From: an uncultured Caryophanales bacterium
Lineage (GTDB): Bacteria > Bacillota_I > Bacilli_A > RFN20 > CAG-826
DNA: 64,000 bases
Direction of reading: 5' to 3'
NCBI GenBank assembly: GCA_946407815.1
Contig: CAMJPB010000002.1
Span: forward strand, 24,255-88,254
Shown here piece by piece: positions 26,832 through 35,200 of the stretch. The translations under genes and the position numbers were made by a program. Position 1 is the stretch's first letter, and each line of letters starts with the position of its first letter. The notes below the pieces were generated by a model, which made no database searches, was not told the origin of the DNA, and worked only from the letters and a program-made list of their open reading frames with translations.

Positions 26832-28070
26832 TTAAATGACACTCAGCATCGTAATAAATGAGAATTTTTTTAATTTGACGATGTTATTTTCAATTTTTGA
26901 GATTTTTTCATCAATATGAGATAGAGAAGATTGGACATTATCAAATTGGTTAATAAGAGTATCAAAACCCACAACAAGTGTTTGCTGAATTATATCCAAT
27001 TTGTTTGTTATAACGTCAAGTTTTTCATAAACATCTTTTCGATATTGTTGGGTGTCATAAAGATTTATCAGATCTTCCCAAGTGTTTGCTTTTCCGTCTT
27101 TTATAATATCAATTAAAGAAAGTAAAGTTTTAAGACTCCTATATTTATAAGGCACAAAGAGTTGCTTTTCTAATTCCTTACAACAATCATTTACATCCTT
27201 GTACGCAGAACAAAGCTCATTGTAAGAGCTTTGATATTCACTCATAAGAGCTTTATGTGTTTCGATAAAGTTATAAATAACTTTAAAACAATAATCAGAA
27301 TACTTTATATCTGCGTTTACTAAATCGCTCGGTGCAATGACATATTTATCGCCAAAGTACCCTGATTTCTTAACATAAAACAATCTATCAACTTCAACAT
27401 CATGATTTATGTGCAAGTCTTTTGCAATCCGTGTTATTAAAATGTTCTTGCTAATACTATATTGTGTATTAAATGTTAAATAACCAGTTATTTCTTTTGT
27501 GAAAAGGTCACGATTTAAATAAAACTTTGAAATTTTCTCATACAAATCTGGAACATTTTTCTTAACTAAAGTTTCAATATACTCACCAAGAGTTCCGTTA
27601 AAGGAATAAAATCTTTTGCAAATAGCTATACTTTCTTTAATACTATTTTTGTAAGATTCATTTCCGTTTTCCACCTTTAAGTATGAGGATTGCGTGTTTA
27701 AATTATCCCAAGTAATTGACGATGATTTAAACTCTAAAGAATTCGCAATTAAACGCGGCATTGTTGAAAGCCAGAATTCATCAGTACCAATTAAATCAGG
27801 TTCAACATCTAACCAAGAATAGATGTCCCCAAATTTAGAGATAGCCGCTACCCACAAATATAGTGCTGATAATAGTTTGTCTTTGCCTGTAACATCAGTA
27901 TTTTGTTTTTGCACAATCTCACCTTTTTTATCATCACAATTTTTGACTTCTACTAAAAGTTTTTTTGCCTCTTCAATAGAGTATTCTGTCCCGCACTCTT
28001 GACAAACGAAAACACCATTTTCTTTTCTTATTGACTGAGACCCGCAAATTTCACAAAGCATTTTTTTCAT
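26832..28070 (-). CDS. Zinc-ribbon and coiled-coil protein of unknown function (cassette 2 cargo)
   Basis: A 412-residue protein. A zinc ribbon fills the first 35 residues with two CxxC knuckles (CEICGS and CQECGTEYS), as in many TFIIB-like ribbons of gut Firmicutes. The middle is soluble and mixed alpha/beta with no motif I recognise. The last 80 residues (VYEKLDVITNKLDIIQQTL, then IDEKISKIENNIVKLKK) form a coiled coil and a short hydrophobic end. It overlaps the upstream gene by 4 bases (ATGA), so the two proteins are translated together and may form a complex. It ends 32 bases from the conserved left arm. No function is claimed. Confidence 0.8.
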   Translation of the reverse strand: MKKMLCEICGSQSIRKENGVFVCQECGTEYSIEEAKKLLVEVKNCDDKKGEIVQKQNTDVTGKDKLLSALYLWVAAISKFGDIYSWLDVEPDLIGTDEFWLSTMPRLIANSLEFKSSSITWDNLNTQSSYLKVENGNESYKNSIKESIAICKRFYSFNGTLGEYIETLVKKNVPDLYEKISKFYLNRDLFTKEITGYLTFNTQYSISKNILITRIAKDLHINHDVEVDRLFYVKKSGYFGDKYVIAPSDLVNADIKYSDYCFKVIYNFIETHKALMSEYQSSYNELCSAYKDVNDCCKELEKQLFVPYKYRSLKTLLSLIDIIKDGKANTWEDLINLYDTQQYRKDVYEKLDVITNKLDIIQQTLVVGFDTLINQFDNVQSSLSHIDEKISKIENNIVKLKKFSFITMLSVI

Positions 28071-28648
28071 AACTGCTCCCCAAAATGAAAATTATTATTA
28101 TTTCCTAATATTACATCAGATTCTTGAAGCATCTTTTCAACCAAATTAACTACAAGAGATCTATAATTTTCAAATTCTTTTTTTAACAAAAATGCTACGA
28201 GAACAAGAGAATTTCTAAATTCTTCATTATTAGCTAACCGTAAAGATGATGAAATTCCTTTGTAATGATTATTTATACGTGTGATTATCGAATCGCCCTC
28301 AGCTTTTCCAATATAAACAATATCATCTTTGTGTACTATTCGCATAGAATTTTGATTCTTGTTTTTTGAAATACCATTTGGAATTTTGCATTCCTTAATG
28401 GCTTTGAACATATAAACTCCGTGTTTAGATTTTGCAATCTTATACAAATTCATTTTACGACTAATCTGCCCACTAAGAACTATGCAGGTTTCAAAGAAGA
28501 AGGAGCTAAAATCATAACAATTGCCTACTGAAAAGTTTGTCTTTATAAAGGCACTAATTGCAAGACTATCGTCTTTTGCTAACGCAATTATATTTCGGAA
28601 AGAGTCTTTAATTATCTCTTTTTTCATTTTATTTTTTTGAAAATTCAT
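28067..28648 (-). CDS. GIY-YIG-like nuclease-fold protein (cassette 2 cargo)
   Basis: I start it at the ATG at 28648 (MNFQKNKMKKEII), 193 residues. The second half has a plausible GIY-YIG core: HGVYMFKA near residue 82, DDIVYIGKAEGDS near residue 111, then an arginine and histidine in ITRINNHYKG, and a possible metal glutamate in NLVEKMLQES. The spacing between GVY and YIG is longer than usual because of a basic insert with several Asn and Lys residues. The N-terminal 75 residues match nothing I know. GIY-YIG proteins are nucleases of repair, mobile or defence systems. It is the first gene of a two-gene operon. The fold call is moderate. Confidence 0.6.
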   Translation of the reverse strand: MNFQKNKMKKEIIKDSFRNIIALAKDDSLAISAFIKTNFSVGNCYDFSSFFFETCIVLSGQISRKMNLYKIAKSKHGVYMFKAIKECKIPNGISKNKNQNSMRIVHKDDIVYIGKAEGDSIITRINNHYKGISSSLRLANNEEFRNSLVLVAFLLKKEFENYRSLVVNLVEKMLQESDVILGNNNNFHFGEQL

Positions 28649-28660
28649 AAACAAGAACAA

Positions 28661-28828
28661 AATCTATAGATTTAATTATATAACAGAAAACAAAGTCATG
28701 AAATAAAAAGCCCTGAATTTTCAGAGCTTCATTCCTTTTTGACTGAAATTCCAGTGATTTTCGTGGTTTTTCACCTATATTTGGACCCTTTTTCCTTGTC
28801 GCCAAGGATTATGGGTAGCGGGTATTCA
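28661..28828. promoter_or_regulatory. Right end of cassette 2: promoter, terminator and outer arm
   Basis: On the minus strand a TATAAT about 28 bases before the GIY-YIG start, with TTTCAT 17 bases further up, is the likely cargo promoter. A terminator follows at 28704-28730. Then comes about 75 bases containing AAATTCCAGTGATTTTCGTG, similar to the dispersed palindrome family, and finally GGTAGCGGGTATTCA (28814-28828), which matches the right end of the other cassette at 14 of 15 bases. Confidence 0.65.
28704..28730 (-). terminator. Terminator insulating cassette 2 from upstream transcription
   Basis: On the minus strand the stem AAGCTCTGAA / TTCAGGGCTT (one mismatch) is followed by TTTATTT. 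It lies between the junction at 28829 and the cargo promoter, so it would stop transcription entering from cassette 1 or from the tRNA genes. Confidence 0.7.
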
Positions 28829-29080
28829 TGGTGGACCTGAAGGGTTCCGATAATAACACGCTACCAATTTGTTAACGGGACAATACAACTCAATGTCACG
28901 TTTTTATTTCGAACTTGGCTATTGTTGGTTTTCTAGTATCACTTGCATTTTGCCTAAAAACGCCAATGTAATCAATAAAAATTGATTAAAATCAATAATT
29001 TATGATGTTTTTGTGTTTTTTACTAGGTTTTCAACACCACTTACAAAATCGGGACAGTGAACTTTGCTTGACTATATCGT
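28829..29080. repeat. Left arm of cassette 1 (att copy B)
   Basis: Collinear with copy A: the same 37-base start, the inverted repeat as CGGGACA / TGTCACG, and the TTTTCAACAC block at 29028, 199 bases from the arm start. Around the core lie inverted 7-base arms GGTAGCG (28814-28820) and CGCTACC (28859-28865). The rest of the gap up to 29219 is A/T-rich and shows no gene. Confidence 0.85.
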
Positions 29081-29219
29081 AGAGTTCAATTCGTTATACA
29101 CAACAGAATTACGTTCCCTGTCAACACAATTAAATATAACTAGGCTTTAATAAGTATTTATTCTCAAAGATATATTTATTATCCTAAAACCCATCAAGTC
29201 ATTAAAAATCTCAAATAAA

Positions 29220-30410
29220 TTATTTATTAGATTTTAAATACCCTTTTAAAAAATTGTAATTGTTGCTTCTATCATTTATATAAAATTTATCAAAATACAT
29301 CTTCTCGTATGGTCCAAAGCAAAACACCATTTCAAATGCAGAAATATCAGTACCTGTAGTGAAACCTTCTGCGCTCTCAAGCGCGCTGCCAACCGCATAC
29401 ATTGGATGAATAAATTCTGCCTTCAAGGCTAAATCAAAGCCGTTTACCGGTTTGTGATATGTATATGATGAAATTGCTTTTATAAACTTAATACTTTCAA
29501 TAGCATTAACTGAATAAAATAATTTTTTAAATTTTTGTACAGACGCAGTCTTTATTGAATCTATATAACTACCACATTCTTCAAGTTCTGGCCTTGAAAT
29601 AAACAGCAATTTTTCCTCAGCTGATAAAAACGTTATTGATTTAACTAAATTGTCTGAATAAAGACCCATTTTACAGACAGCAATTTTTTTTAATCTACCA
29701 TCATATACCAACGCCATTTTTCTTATTGGCAAGCCACTATTTAACATTTGATCAAACCCAGAAATAAGAACTAAATTCTTTTTAAACTGATCTAGAGTAC
29801 AGCCATACTCACGAATAAAATCTTTAGAGAATACTGAATTCTCTATTTCTTCAGCATTGTGTTTTTCCTCTAAGTAATCTGTAGAGTTCTCTTTATTCGC
29901 TAGTGCATTATCAATAGCTTCTTTTATATTCTTAACTTTATTCTGCATTTGTTCGAAATCCGAAGAATGAAATTTTAAAAATATTTTTGATGAATAATAA
30001 TTCGAAGACTTCCAAGTAGCTTTGTTAAGATCATCAAAAGTCTGATCAATAATGTTTTTAGAATTAATGTCTATTGATAAAGCGGCAAGCCCTTGCTTTA
30101 AATTTTGTGTATAAAATTGATAACTGATTTTAGATAAATCAAAAATTTTTATCCTTTCACAAGAAGTATACAGGCTGCTTTCTCTTTTAATAATTACACA
30201 ATCTTCGTAAAGATAAATGGATGTTCTTTTATCATCTCCTGGGCCTAATAAATCAGATGGGGTCACAAAAGAAACCTCAAAAATTTTTGTTTTTTCAATG
30301 CCTTTTTTCGTATATGTATTTTGTTTTTTCTTTTTTGATACAGTTATTATTGCCATAGAAATGCAAAAACCAACTCCTATAGCACAAAAAATAATAAAAG
30401 CCACTAGCAT
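29220..30410 (-). CDS. Membrane-anchored protein of unknown function (cassette 1 cargo)
   Basis: A 396-residue protein with one N-terminal membrane segment (residues 3-24, LVAFIIFCAIGVGFCISMAI) followed by a basic stop (KKKKQ), so most of it should face the cytoplasm. Residues 50-165 may be a PH-like beta domain (SIYLYEDCVIIKRES, IFLKFHSSDF). Residues 205-300 contain GFDQMLNSGLPIRKMALVYD and a run of beta strands. I do not recognise a family. It has its own promoter just inside the cassette right end. Cargo of a small integrative cassette suggests an accessory trait such as phage defence or stress, but nothing in the sequence proves it. Confidence 0.75.
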   Translation of the reverse strand: MLVAFIIFCAIGVGFCISMAIITVSKKKKQNTYTKKGIEKTKIFEVSFVTPSDLLGPGDDKRTSIYLYEDCVIIKRESSLYTSCERIKIFDLSKISYQFYTQNLKQGLAALSIDINSKNIIDQTFDDLNKATWKSSNYYSSKIFLKFHSSDFEQMQNKVKNIKEAIDNALANKENSTDYLEEKHNAEEIENSVFSKDFIREYGCTLDQFKKNLVLISGFDQMLNSGLPIRKMALVYDGRLKKIAVCKMGLYSDNLVKSITFLSAEEKLLFISRPELEECGSYIDSIKTASVQKFKKLFYSVNAIESIKFIKAISSYTYHKPVNGFDLALKAEFIHPMYAVGSALESAEGFTTGTDISAFEMVFCFGPYEKMYFDKFYINDRSNNYNFLKGYLKSNK

Positions 30411-30434
30411 AGATTCGGAAATTAACTCTGTTAA

Positions 30435-30462
30435 ATTATATCATTATTTTCCTGAACAACAA
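30435..30462 (-). promoter_or_regulatory. Promoter of cassette 1 cargo
   Basis: On the minus strand TTGTTG (30462-30457), a 16-base spacer and TATAAT (30440-30435) precede the ATG at 30410 by 24 bases. It lies inside the cassette, so cargo expression does not depend on the insertion site. Confidence 0.7.
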
Positions 30463-30481
30463 TATATCTAATTGAGAAATA

Positions 30482-30513
30482 ATAAAAAACCCAGGATTTT
30501 CTGAGTTTTTCGT
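30482..30513 (-). terminator. Terminator insulating cassette 1 cargo
   Basis: On the minus strand AAACTCAG-AAAAT-CCTGGGTTTTTT forms a short stem with a T tract. Its place, between the junction and the cargo promoter, is the same as that of the terminator in cassette 2. Confidence 0.7.
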
Positions 30514-30586
30514 ATTTTAACCATTACTGGTAGTGGGTATGATCTTGTCCCATAATTTGGACTTTTTGTCTATAAACCCGCCACCA

Positions 30587-31489
30587 TTATACATTTAAAT
30601 AGAATGATTCTCTATACTTTGTAGGTGGTTTTTGAATTTTCCAAACAAGTCGCTCATTATTGTAATAATCTATGTAACGGATTATTTCTTGCTCTACTTC
30701 TTCAAGCGAATCAAAGTCATACTCTTTAGGATAGTACATTTCTGTCTTCATCCTACCGAAGAAGTTTTCTGTAGGTGAGTTGTCTAAGCAATTTCCTTTT
30801 CTAGACATACTTTGCACCATGCCTAAATCCGTAACCATTTTTCTATAAAGTGGATGCTGATATTGATATCCTTGATCACTATGAATGATGGCACCTAAGA
30901 GTTTGTCGCCGTGCTTTTCCTCAAGCTTTCTCATCATGCGTTTAATCTGATGCATATCAGGATTCTTTGATAAATCAAAGGCAAGAATCTCTCTAGTGTG
31001 AAAATCAATTATTGGCGATAAATATAATTTTCCGAAAGGCGTTATAAATTGGGTTATATCAGTACCAAGTTTCTGGTATGGACCTGTTGTTCCAAAATCT
31101 CTCGCTAAAACATTTGGTGCAATTCTTCCAACATCACCATGATAGGAGTTATATTTCCTTCTTTTTGGAGTTGCCTTTATACCCATTTTAGTCATTAGTT
31201 TTTGTACTTTTTTATGATTTACATTGAAACCTCTTTTCTGAAGTTCGAGGGTAATTCTTGGCCTGCCATAATGACGATAGTTTTCTTCAAAAATCTCAAG
31301 AATTTCATGTTCCAACTCTTGATTGTCTTTTTCTTTCTTATCAAAATGCTTGTCAGCGTAGTAATAAGTTGATTTATTTAACTTTAATATCTTTAGAAGA
31401 ATATCCAGAGAATATTTTTCCCTAAATTCACGGATCAGTATTATTTTTTCTCGGATGAGCCGTTTCTCTGGAGAATTAGGGAATACCAT
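30587..31489 (-). CDS. IS3-family transposase, OrfB catalytic subunit
   Basis: A 300-residue DDE transposase domain. The triad is complete: Asp144 in LGTDITQF, Asp205 in HSDQGYQY and Glu241 in NSPTENFFG, with the D(35)E spacing of IS3 elements. The HTH_21-type segment YRHYGRPRITLELQKRG is near residues 71-87. It overlaps OrfA by 49 bases in another frame; an A-run just before its ATG is a likely -1 frameshift site giving OrfAB. The element looks active. Confidence 0.94.
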   Translation of the reverse strand: MVFPNSPEKRLIREKIILIREFREKYSLDILLKILKLNKSTYYYADKHFDKKEKDNQELEHEILEIFEENYRHYGRPRITLELQKRGFNVNHKKVQKLMTKMGIKATPKRRKYNSYHGDVGRIAPNVLARDFGTTGPYQKLGTDITQFITPFGKLYLSPIIDFHTREILAFDLSKNPDMHQIKRMMRKLEEKHGDKLLGAIIHSDQGYQYQHPLYRKMVTDLGMVQSMSRKGNCLDNSPTENFFGRMKTEMYYPKEYDFDSLEEVEQEIIRYIDYYNNERLVWKIQKPPTKYRESFYLNV

Positions 31490-31929
31490 TTTTTTAAAAC
31501 TTCGTTCTCCGCTTCAAGGTATTCATTTCGCTTTAATATCTTTTTGTGAGCTCTTAAATGATCTCGTTCATTTTTCAGTAAATATTTCTTTCTTCTAGCA
31601 GTTGTTTGTATTGCAGATTCACCTTTTGCTTTATACAAAGCAACCCATTCAGAAACAACCTTCCTATCAGTTGAACCGAGTTCCAAGCACAACGAATATG
31701 CTGCCTCACCTGCCAGGCATCTTTTAATCATGTTAAGCTTTAACTCTCGAGTATAAGTTAATCTTTCAGCACCTTGAAATGGTTTTTCTCCATGCAGGCG
31801 GTAAAGTGAACTGTAATATTTAATTCTTGAACGATCAATATGATACTTTTCTGACACATCTTTTATTGTCATTTTGTTATCAACATGATCTTTCGCCGCT
31901 TTTAATTTAGTTTCTAGTTTTAAAATCAT
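31441..31929 (-). CDS. IS3-family transposase, OrfA DNA-binding subunit
   Basis: A 162-residue protein with two helix-turn-helix units (KDVSEKYHIDRSRIKYYSSL and EAAYSLCLELGSTDRKVVSE) and a C-terminal leucine-rich helix (LKRNEYLEAENEVLKKW) for dimer formation, as in IS150-group OrfA. It starts 67 bases inside the IS right end. Confidence 0.92.
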   Translation of the reverse strand: MILKLETKLKAAKDHVDNKMTIKDVSEKYHIDRSRIKYYSSLYRLHGEKPFQGAERLTYTRELKLNMIKRCLAGEAAYSLCLELGSTDRKVVSEWVALYKAKGESAIQTTARRKKYLLKNERDHLRAHKKILKRNEYLEAENEVLKKWYSLILQRNGSSEKK

Positions 31930-32003
31930 GAAAAAAGCCCCCTAATTTAGTCTACAAACTTTAGTTTATAGAGTCCAAATTTTGGGGACAATTTCAGTAT
32001 TCA

Positions 32004-32079
32004 TGGTGGACCTGACCGGGATCGAACCGGCTACCTCCTCCATGCCATGGAGGCGCTCTCCCAGGTGAGCTACAGGCCC
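32004..32079 (-). tRNA. tRNA-Ala (anticodon GGC)
   Basis: A 76-base cloverleaf with encoded CCA. The anticodon arm is CCTCC-ATGGCAT-GGAGG, and the acceptor stem GGGCCTG / CAGGTCC has the G3-U70 pair that identifies alanine tRNA. Its last 12 bases are the repeated cassette core, so the tRNA is the integration site and remains intact. It is the last of three clustered minus-strand tRNAs. Confidence 0.97.
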
Positions 32080-32129
32080 GTTAGCGAATAATATGATACC
32101 TACTATTAAGTAGGATTTCAAGATATTTG

Positions 32130-32206
32130 TGGCGCGCCAGAGACGAATCGAACGTCCAACCTTCTTCTTAGGAGGAAGATGCTCTATCCAATTGAGCTAC
32201 TGGCGC
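32130..32206 (-). tRNA. tRNA-Arg (anticodon CCT)
   Basis: A 77-base cloverleaf with encoded CCA. The acceptor stem is GCGCCAG / CTGGCGC and the anticodon arm TCTTC-CTCCTAA-GAAGA reads AGG codons. Confidence 0.97.
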
Positions 32207-32210
32207 GTAA

Positions 32211-32286
32211 TGGTCGAGGCAGCGGGGCTCGAACTCGCGACCCCTACGTCCCGAACGTAGTGCGCTACCAACTGCGCTATGCCTCG
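32211..32286 (-). tRNA. tRNA-Pro (anticodon CGG)
   Basis: A 76-base cloverleaf with encoded CCA. The acceptor stem is CGAGGCA / TGCCTCG and the anticodon arm CTACG-TTCGGGA-CGTAG reads CCG. It begins 2 bases after the polC stop codon, so it may be processed from the polC transcript. Confidence 0.97.
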
Positions 32287-32287
32287 A

Positions 32288-35200
32288 TTATAAGTCTAAG
32301 CCAAATTCAAATAATGACATTTGGTCAGATTCTCCTAATCCTTTTAAGACACCTAGTCTATCTAAATCTTCAACGTTAGTGCCATTTAGTTTGGTGCGTT
32401 TAAGTAAGTCTTCTTTAGACTTAAACTCACCATTATTTCTTGCTTCCACCACTGAGTTCGCAGCAGCTTCGCCTAAACCATCGATAACGATAAATGGAGG
32501 GATTAGAGCACCATTTTCCTTATCGCATATAAATTTAGTTGCATCCGATTTATATAAATCGATGTTTCCGAATTTAAATCCTCTTTCAAACATTTCGATA
32601 CACACTTCAAGCATATCGTGAATGTCTTGGTCTTTTTTAACAACCTTTTGGGTACGGTCATTTAAAAGTCTAGATAATTGTTCATATCTTTCCTTGGTTT
32701 TTTGAAAACCACCAAGCATTGTATAAATATCATAAGCATCACAACGAGCAGAGAACCAAACAGCGTAGAATTCAAGTGGATAATAAACTTTAAAATATCC
32801 AACACGAACAGCCATTGTAGCGTATGCAACAGCGTGAGCTTTTGGGTAAAGATATTTAATCTTGTTACAGGCATCAATGTAGTACTGTGGAATACCTGCT
32901 TCTTTCAAAATTGGTATATATTTCTCAGGAATTTTCTTTCCTTTACGTACTTTTTCCATTGTGTCAAATGCTACTTCAGATGCGACTTTGTGAGCGATTA
33001 AATAACGCATAATATCGTCACGAGCAGCGACACAGTTATGTAAGTCCATTGTGCCGTTTCTAATAAGGTCTTCTTGGTTATGTTGCCAGACGTTAGTACC
33101 GTGCGCTAAACCTGCAACAGCGACAACTTCTGCGAATGTTTTTGGTTTGGCTTTAAGTAAAATATCACGACAGGTTTCTGTACCATATTCTGGTAAACCA
33201 GAAGAACCAATCTTTGTCTTAAGGTAATTCTCACTTAAGTTAAGTGCTTTAGTGGATGTGAAAAGTGAGATAACTTTCTTATCGTTTAAAGGAATTGTCT
33301 TAACATCCACCCCTGTCATTAATGACATTAAACGTAAGGCAAGTGGGTCAACGTGACCTAAAAGGTCAAGTTTAAGTAACTGAGCATCAAGAGCAGCGTG
33401 ATAATCTAAGTGAGTTGTAAACCAATCTGCTTCTTTATCATCTGCTGGGTATTGAATTGGAGTAAACTCATAAATACTTCTTCCTTTAGGAAGAACAACG
33501 ATACCACCAGGGTGTTGACCAGTTGTACGCTTAACTTCGGTACAGTGAGATGCCATATAGGCCACTCGCTCACCAGGAATTGAACTTGGGTCCACTCCTT
33601 TAGCTTCAAAATAGTTACGAACGTAACCAAAGGCGGTCTTATCAGCAACTGTGGAAATAGTTCCAGCTCTAAAGACGTTATGTTCACCAAAGATATCTTT
33701 GGTTAAGTTATGAGCTTTAGCTTGATAATCACTTGGGAAGTTAAGGTCAATATCAGGAACCTTTTCAGCGTGGAAACCTAAGAATGTTTCAAATGGAATT
33801 TCTTGTCCATCATGAATCATCTTTTCACCACAAACTGGACATTTCTTTTCAGGTAAGTCTGATCCAGAATAGCAATTTGGATCATCGGAGTACTCAAAAT
33901 GTCTACACTTTGGACATCTATAGTGAGGTGCAAGTGGGTTAACTTCAGTAACATCATATAAGAAAGCTGCTAAAGAAGAACCGACAGATCCACGTGAGCC
34001 AACCATGTAGCCATCTTCGTTCGCTCTACGAATAATTTCGTGAGCAATGTAATAGGTAACGGAGTAACCGTTTCCGTTAATACCTTCAAGCTCTTTGTTA
34101 AGTCTATCAACAATGTCTTGAGGGATTTCATCACCATATAGTTGTCTTGCTTTATTGAAGCATGCTTCATTAAGCATATTGTCTGAATTTGGAATTTCTG
34201 GTTTTTCAAGTTTATTGTGAATTGGTTCCATAAACTCTACTGAATCAGCAATTTTGTTAGTGTTAACAACAACAATTTCTTTAGCTTTAGCTGGACTTAA
34301 GAAATAGAAAGCATCGAGCATTTCTCTTGTTGTTCTGAAGTGTTGATCTGGGTTTGGTAAAGATGCATCTCTAAGATGAAGTGGATGGAATTTACCACCG
34401 ACAGCTTTAGCTGCGATATAAATATCACGAGAAACTTTATCTTCTGGGTTAGCGTAGTGAACATCCCCGGTCGCCACCACCATTTTGCCTAAAGAATCAG
34501 CACATTCAACAATGTCTGCGATGTAAGCTTTGACTTGTTCAATGTTAGAAACTTGGCCTCTATTGATTAAGTTAATGTAGTTATCAGCAGGTTGGACTTC
34601 AATGAAGTCATACCACTTCATAGCATCTAACAAATCATCTTTTGATCTAGTTCTTTCAATCTCAAAGATCTCACCATTTTGACAGGCTGATCCAATTATT
34701 AAATTGGAACGAAGTCTTTCGATTTCTCTTTTTGGAATCTTTGGAACGTCCGCTAAGTAATCAATATGTGACAATGAAACAAGCTCAAAAAGATCTTTAA
34801 CACCAGCCTCGTTTTTGGCTAATGCAGTAACATGAGCAGGTCTCATATGCTTGAGCATAGCGTTTGTGGATTTAATCTTAGATAAATCGCTATGAAGCAT
34901 TGCTTCACCATGAACTTTTTGAAGTCTATGGAGCATTGCTAACCAGACTTCATTTAAAATACGAGCATCGTAATCAGCACGGTGAGCTTCTTCATCGTTA
35001 TAATCATCCATGCCAAGGTTTCTAGATAAGTTGCCTAATCTATGAGCACTGGCATCTGGGAATAAGTAACGCGATAAGGAAAGTGTATCAATTGCAGGTT
35101 TAACAAATGGTTCTCTACCCATTTTCTTTAAAGTCTCTGCAATAAATCCGTAGTCGAATGTGATGTTATGCGATACAAGTATCGCACCATCCATAAACTC

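Larger units (their letters stand above)
30540..31996 (-). mobile_element. IS3-family insertion sequence (1457 bp)
   Basis: Both ends begin with TG and are imperfect inverted repeats: TGATCTTGTCCC with ATAATTTGGAC on the left, and on the complement TGAAATTGTCCC with CAAAATTTGGAC on the right. A 3-base target duplication, GTA, flanks it (30537-30539 and 31997-31999). The two overlapping reading frames inside are intact. Removing the IS and one GTA restores GGTAGTGGGTATTCA next to the tRNA, which matches the other cassette junction. The insertion is therefore later than the cassettes. Confidence 0.92.
26548..32003. mobile_element. Two tandem tRNA-Ala-linked cassettes without integrase
   Basis: The last 12 bases of tRNA-Ala (TGGTGGACCTGA on the plus strand) occur three times: in the tRNA at 32004, at 28829 and at 26548. 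The two outer copies are followed by the same 250-base arm. The junctions at 28829 and at the tRNA are also preceded by the same 15 bases (one mismatch) once the IS3 element is removed. This defines two units, 26548-28828 (2281 bp) and 28829-32003 (about 1715 bp without the IS). Both run terminator, promoter, cargo, arm. The tRNA stays whole. Neither unit has a recombinase, so movement must depend on an enzyme elsewhere. Element boundaries are seen; mobility is inferred. Confidence 0.78.

Noticed and set aside
26548..28866. The 26548 and 28829 copies as extra tRNA-Ala genes
   Set aside because: Only the 3' terminal 12 bases match; no anticodon arm or 5' half follows, and the two copies share non-tRNA sequence with each other.
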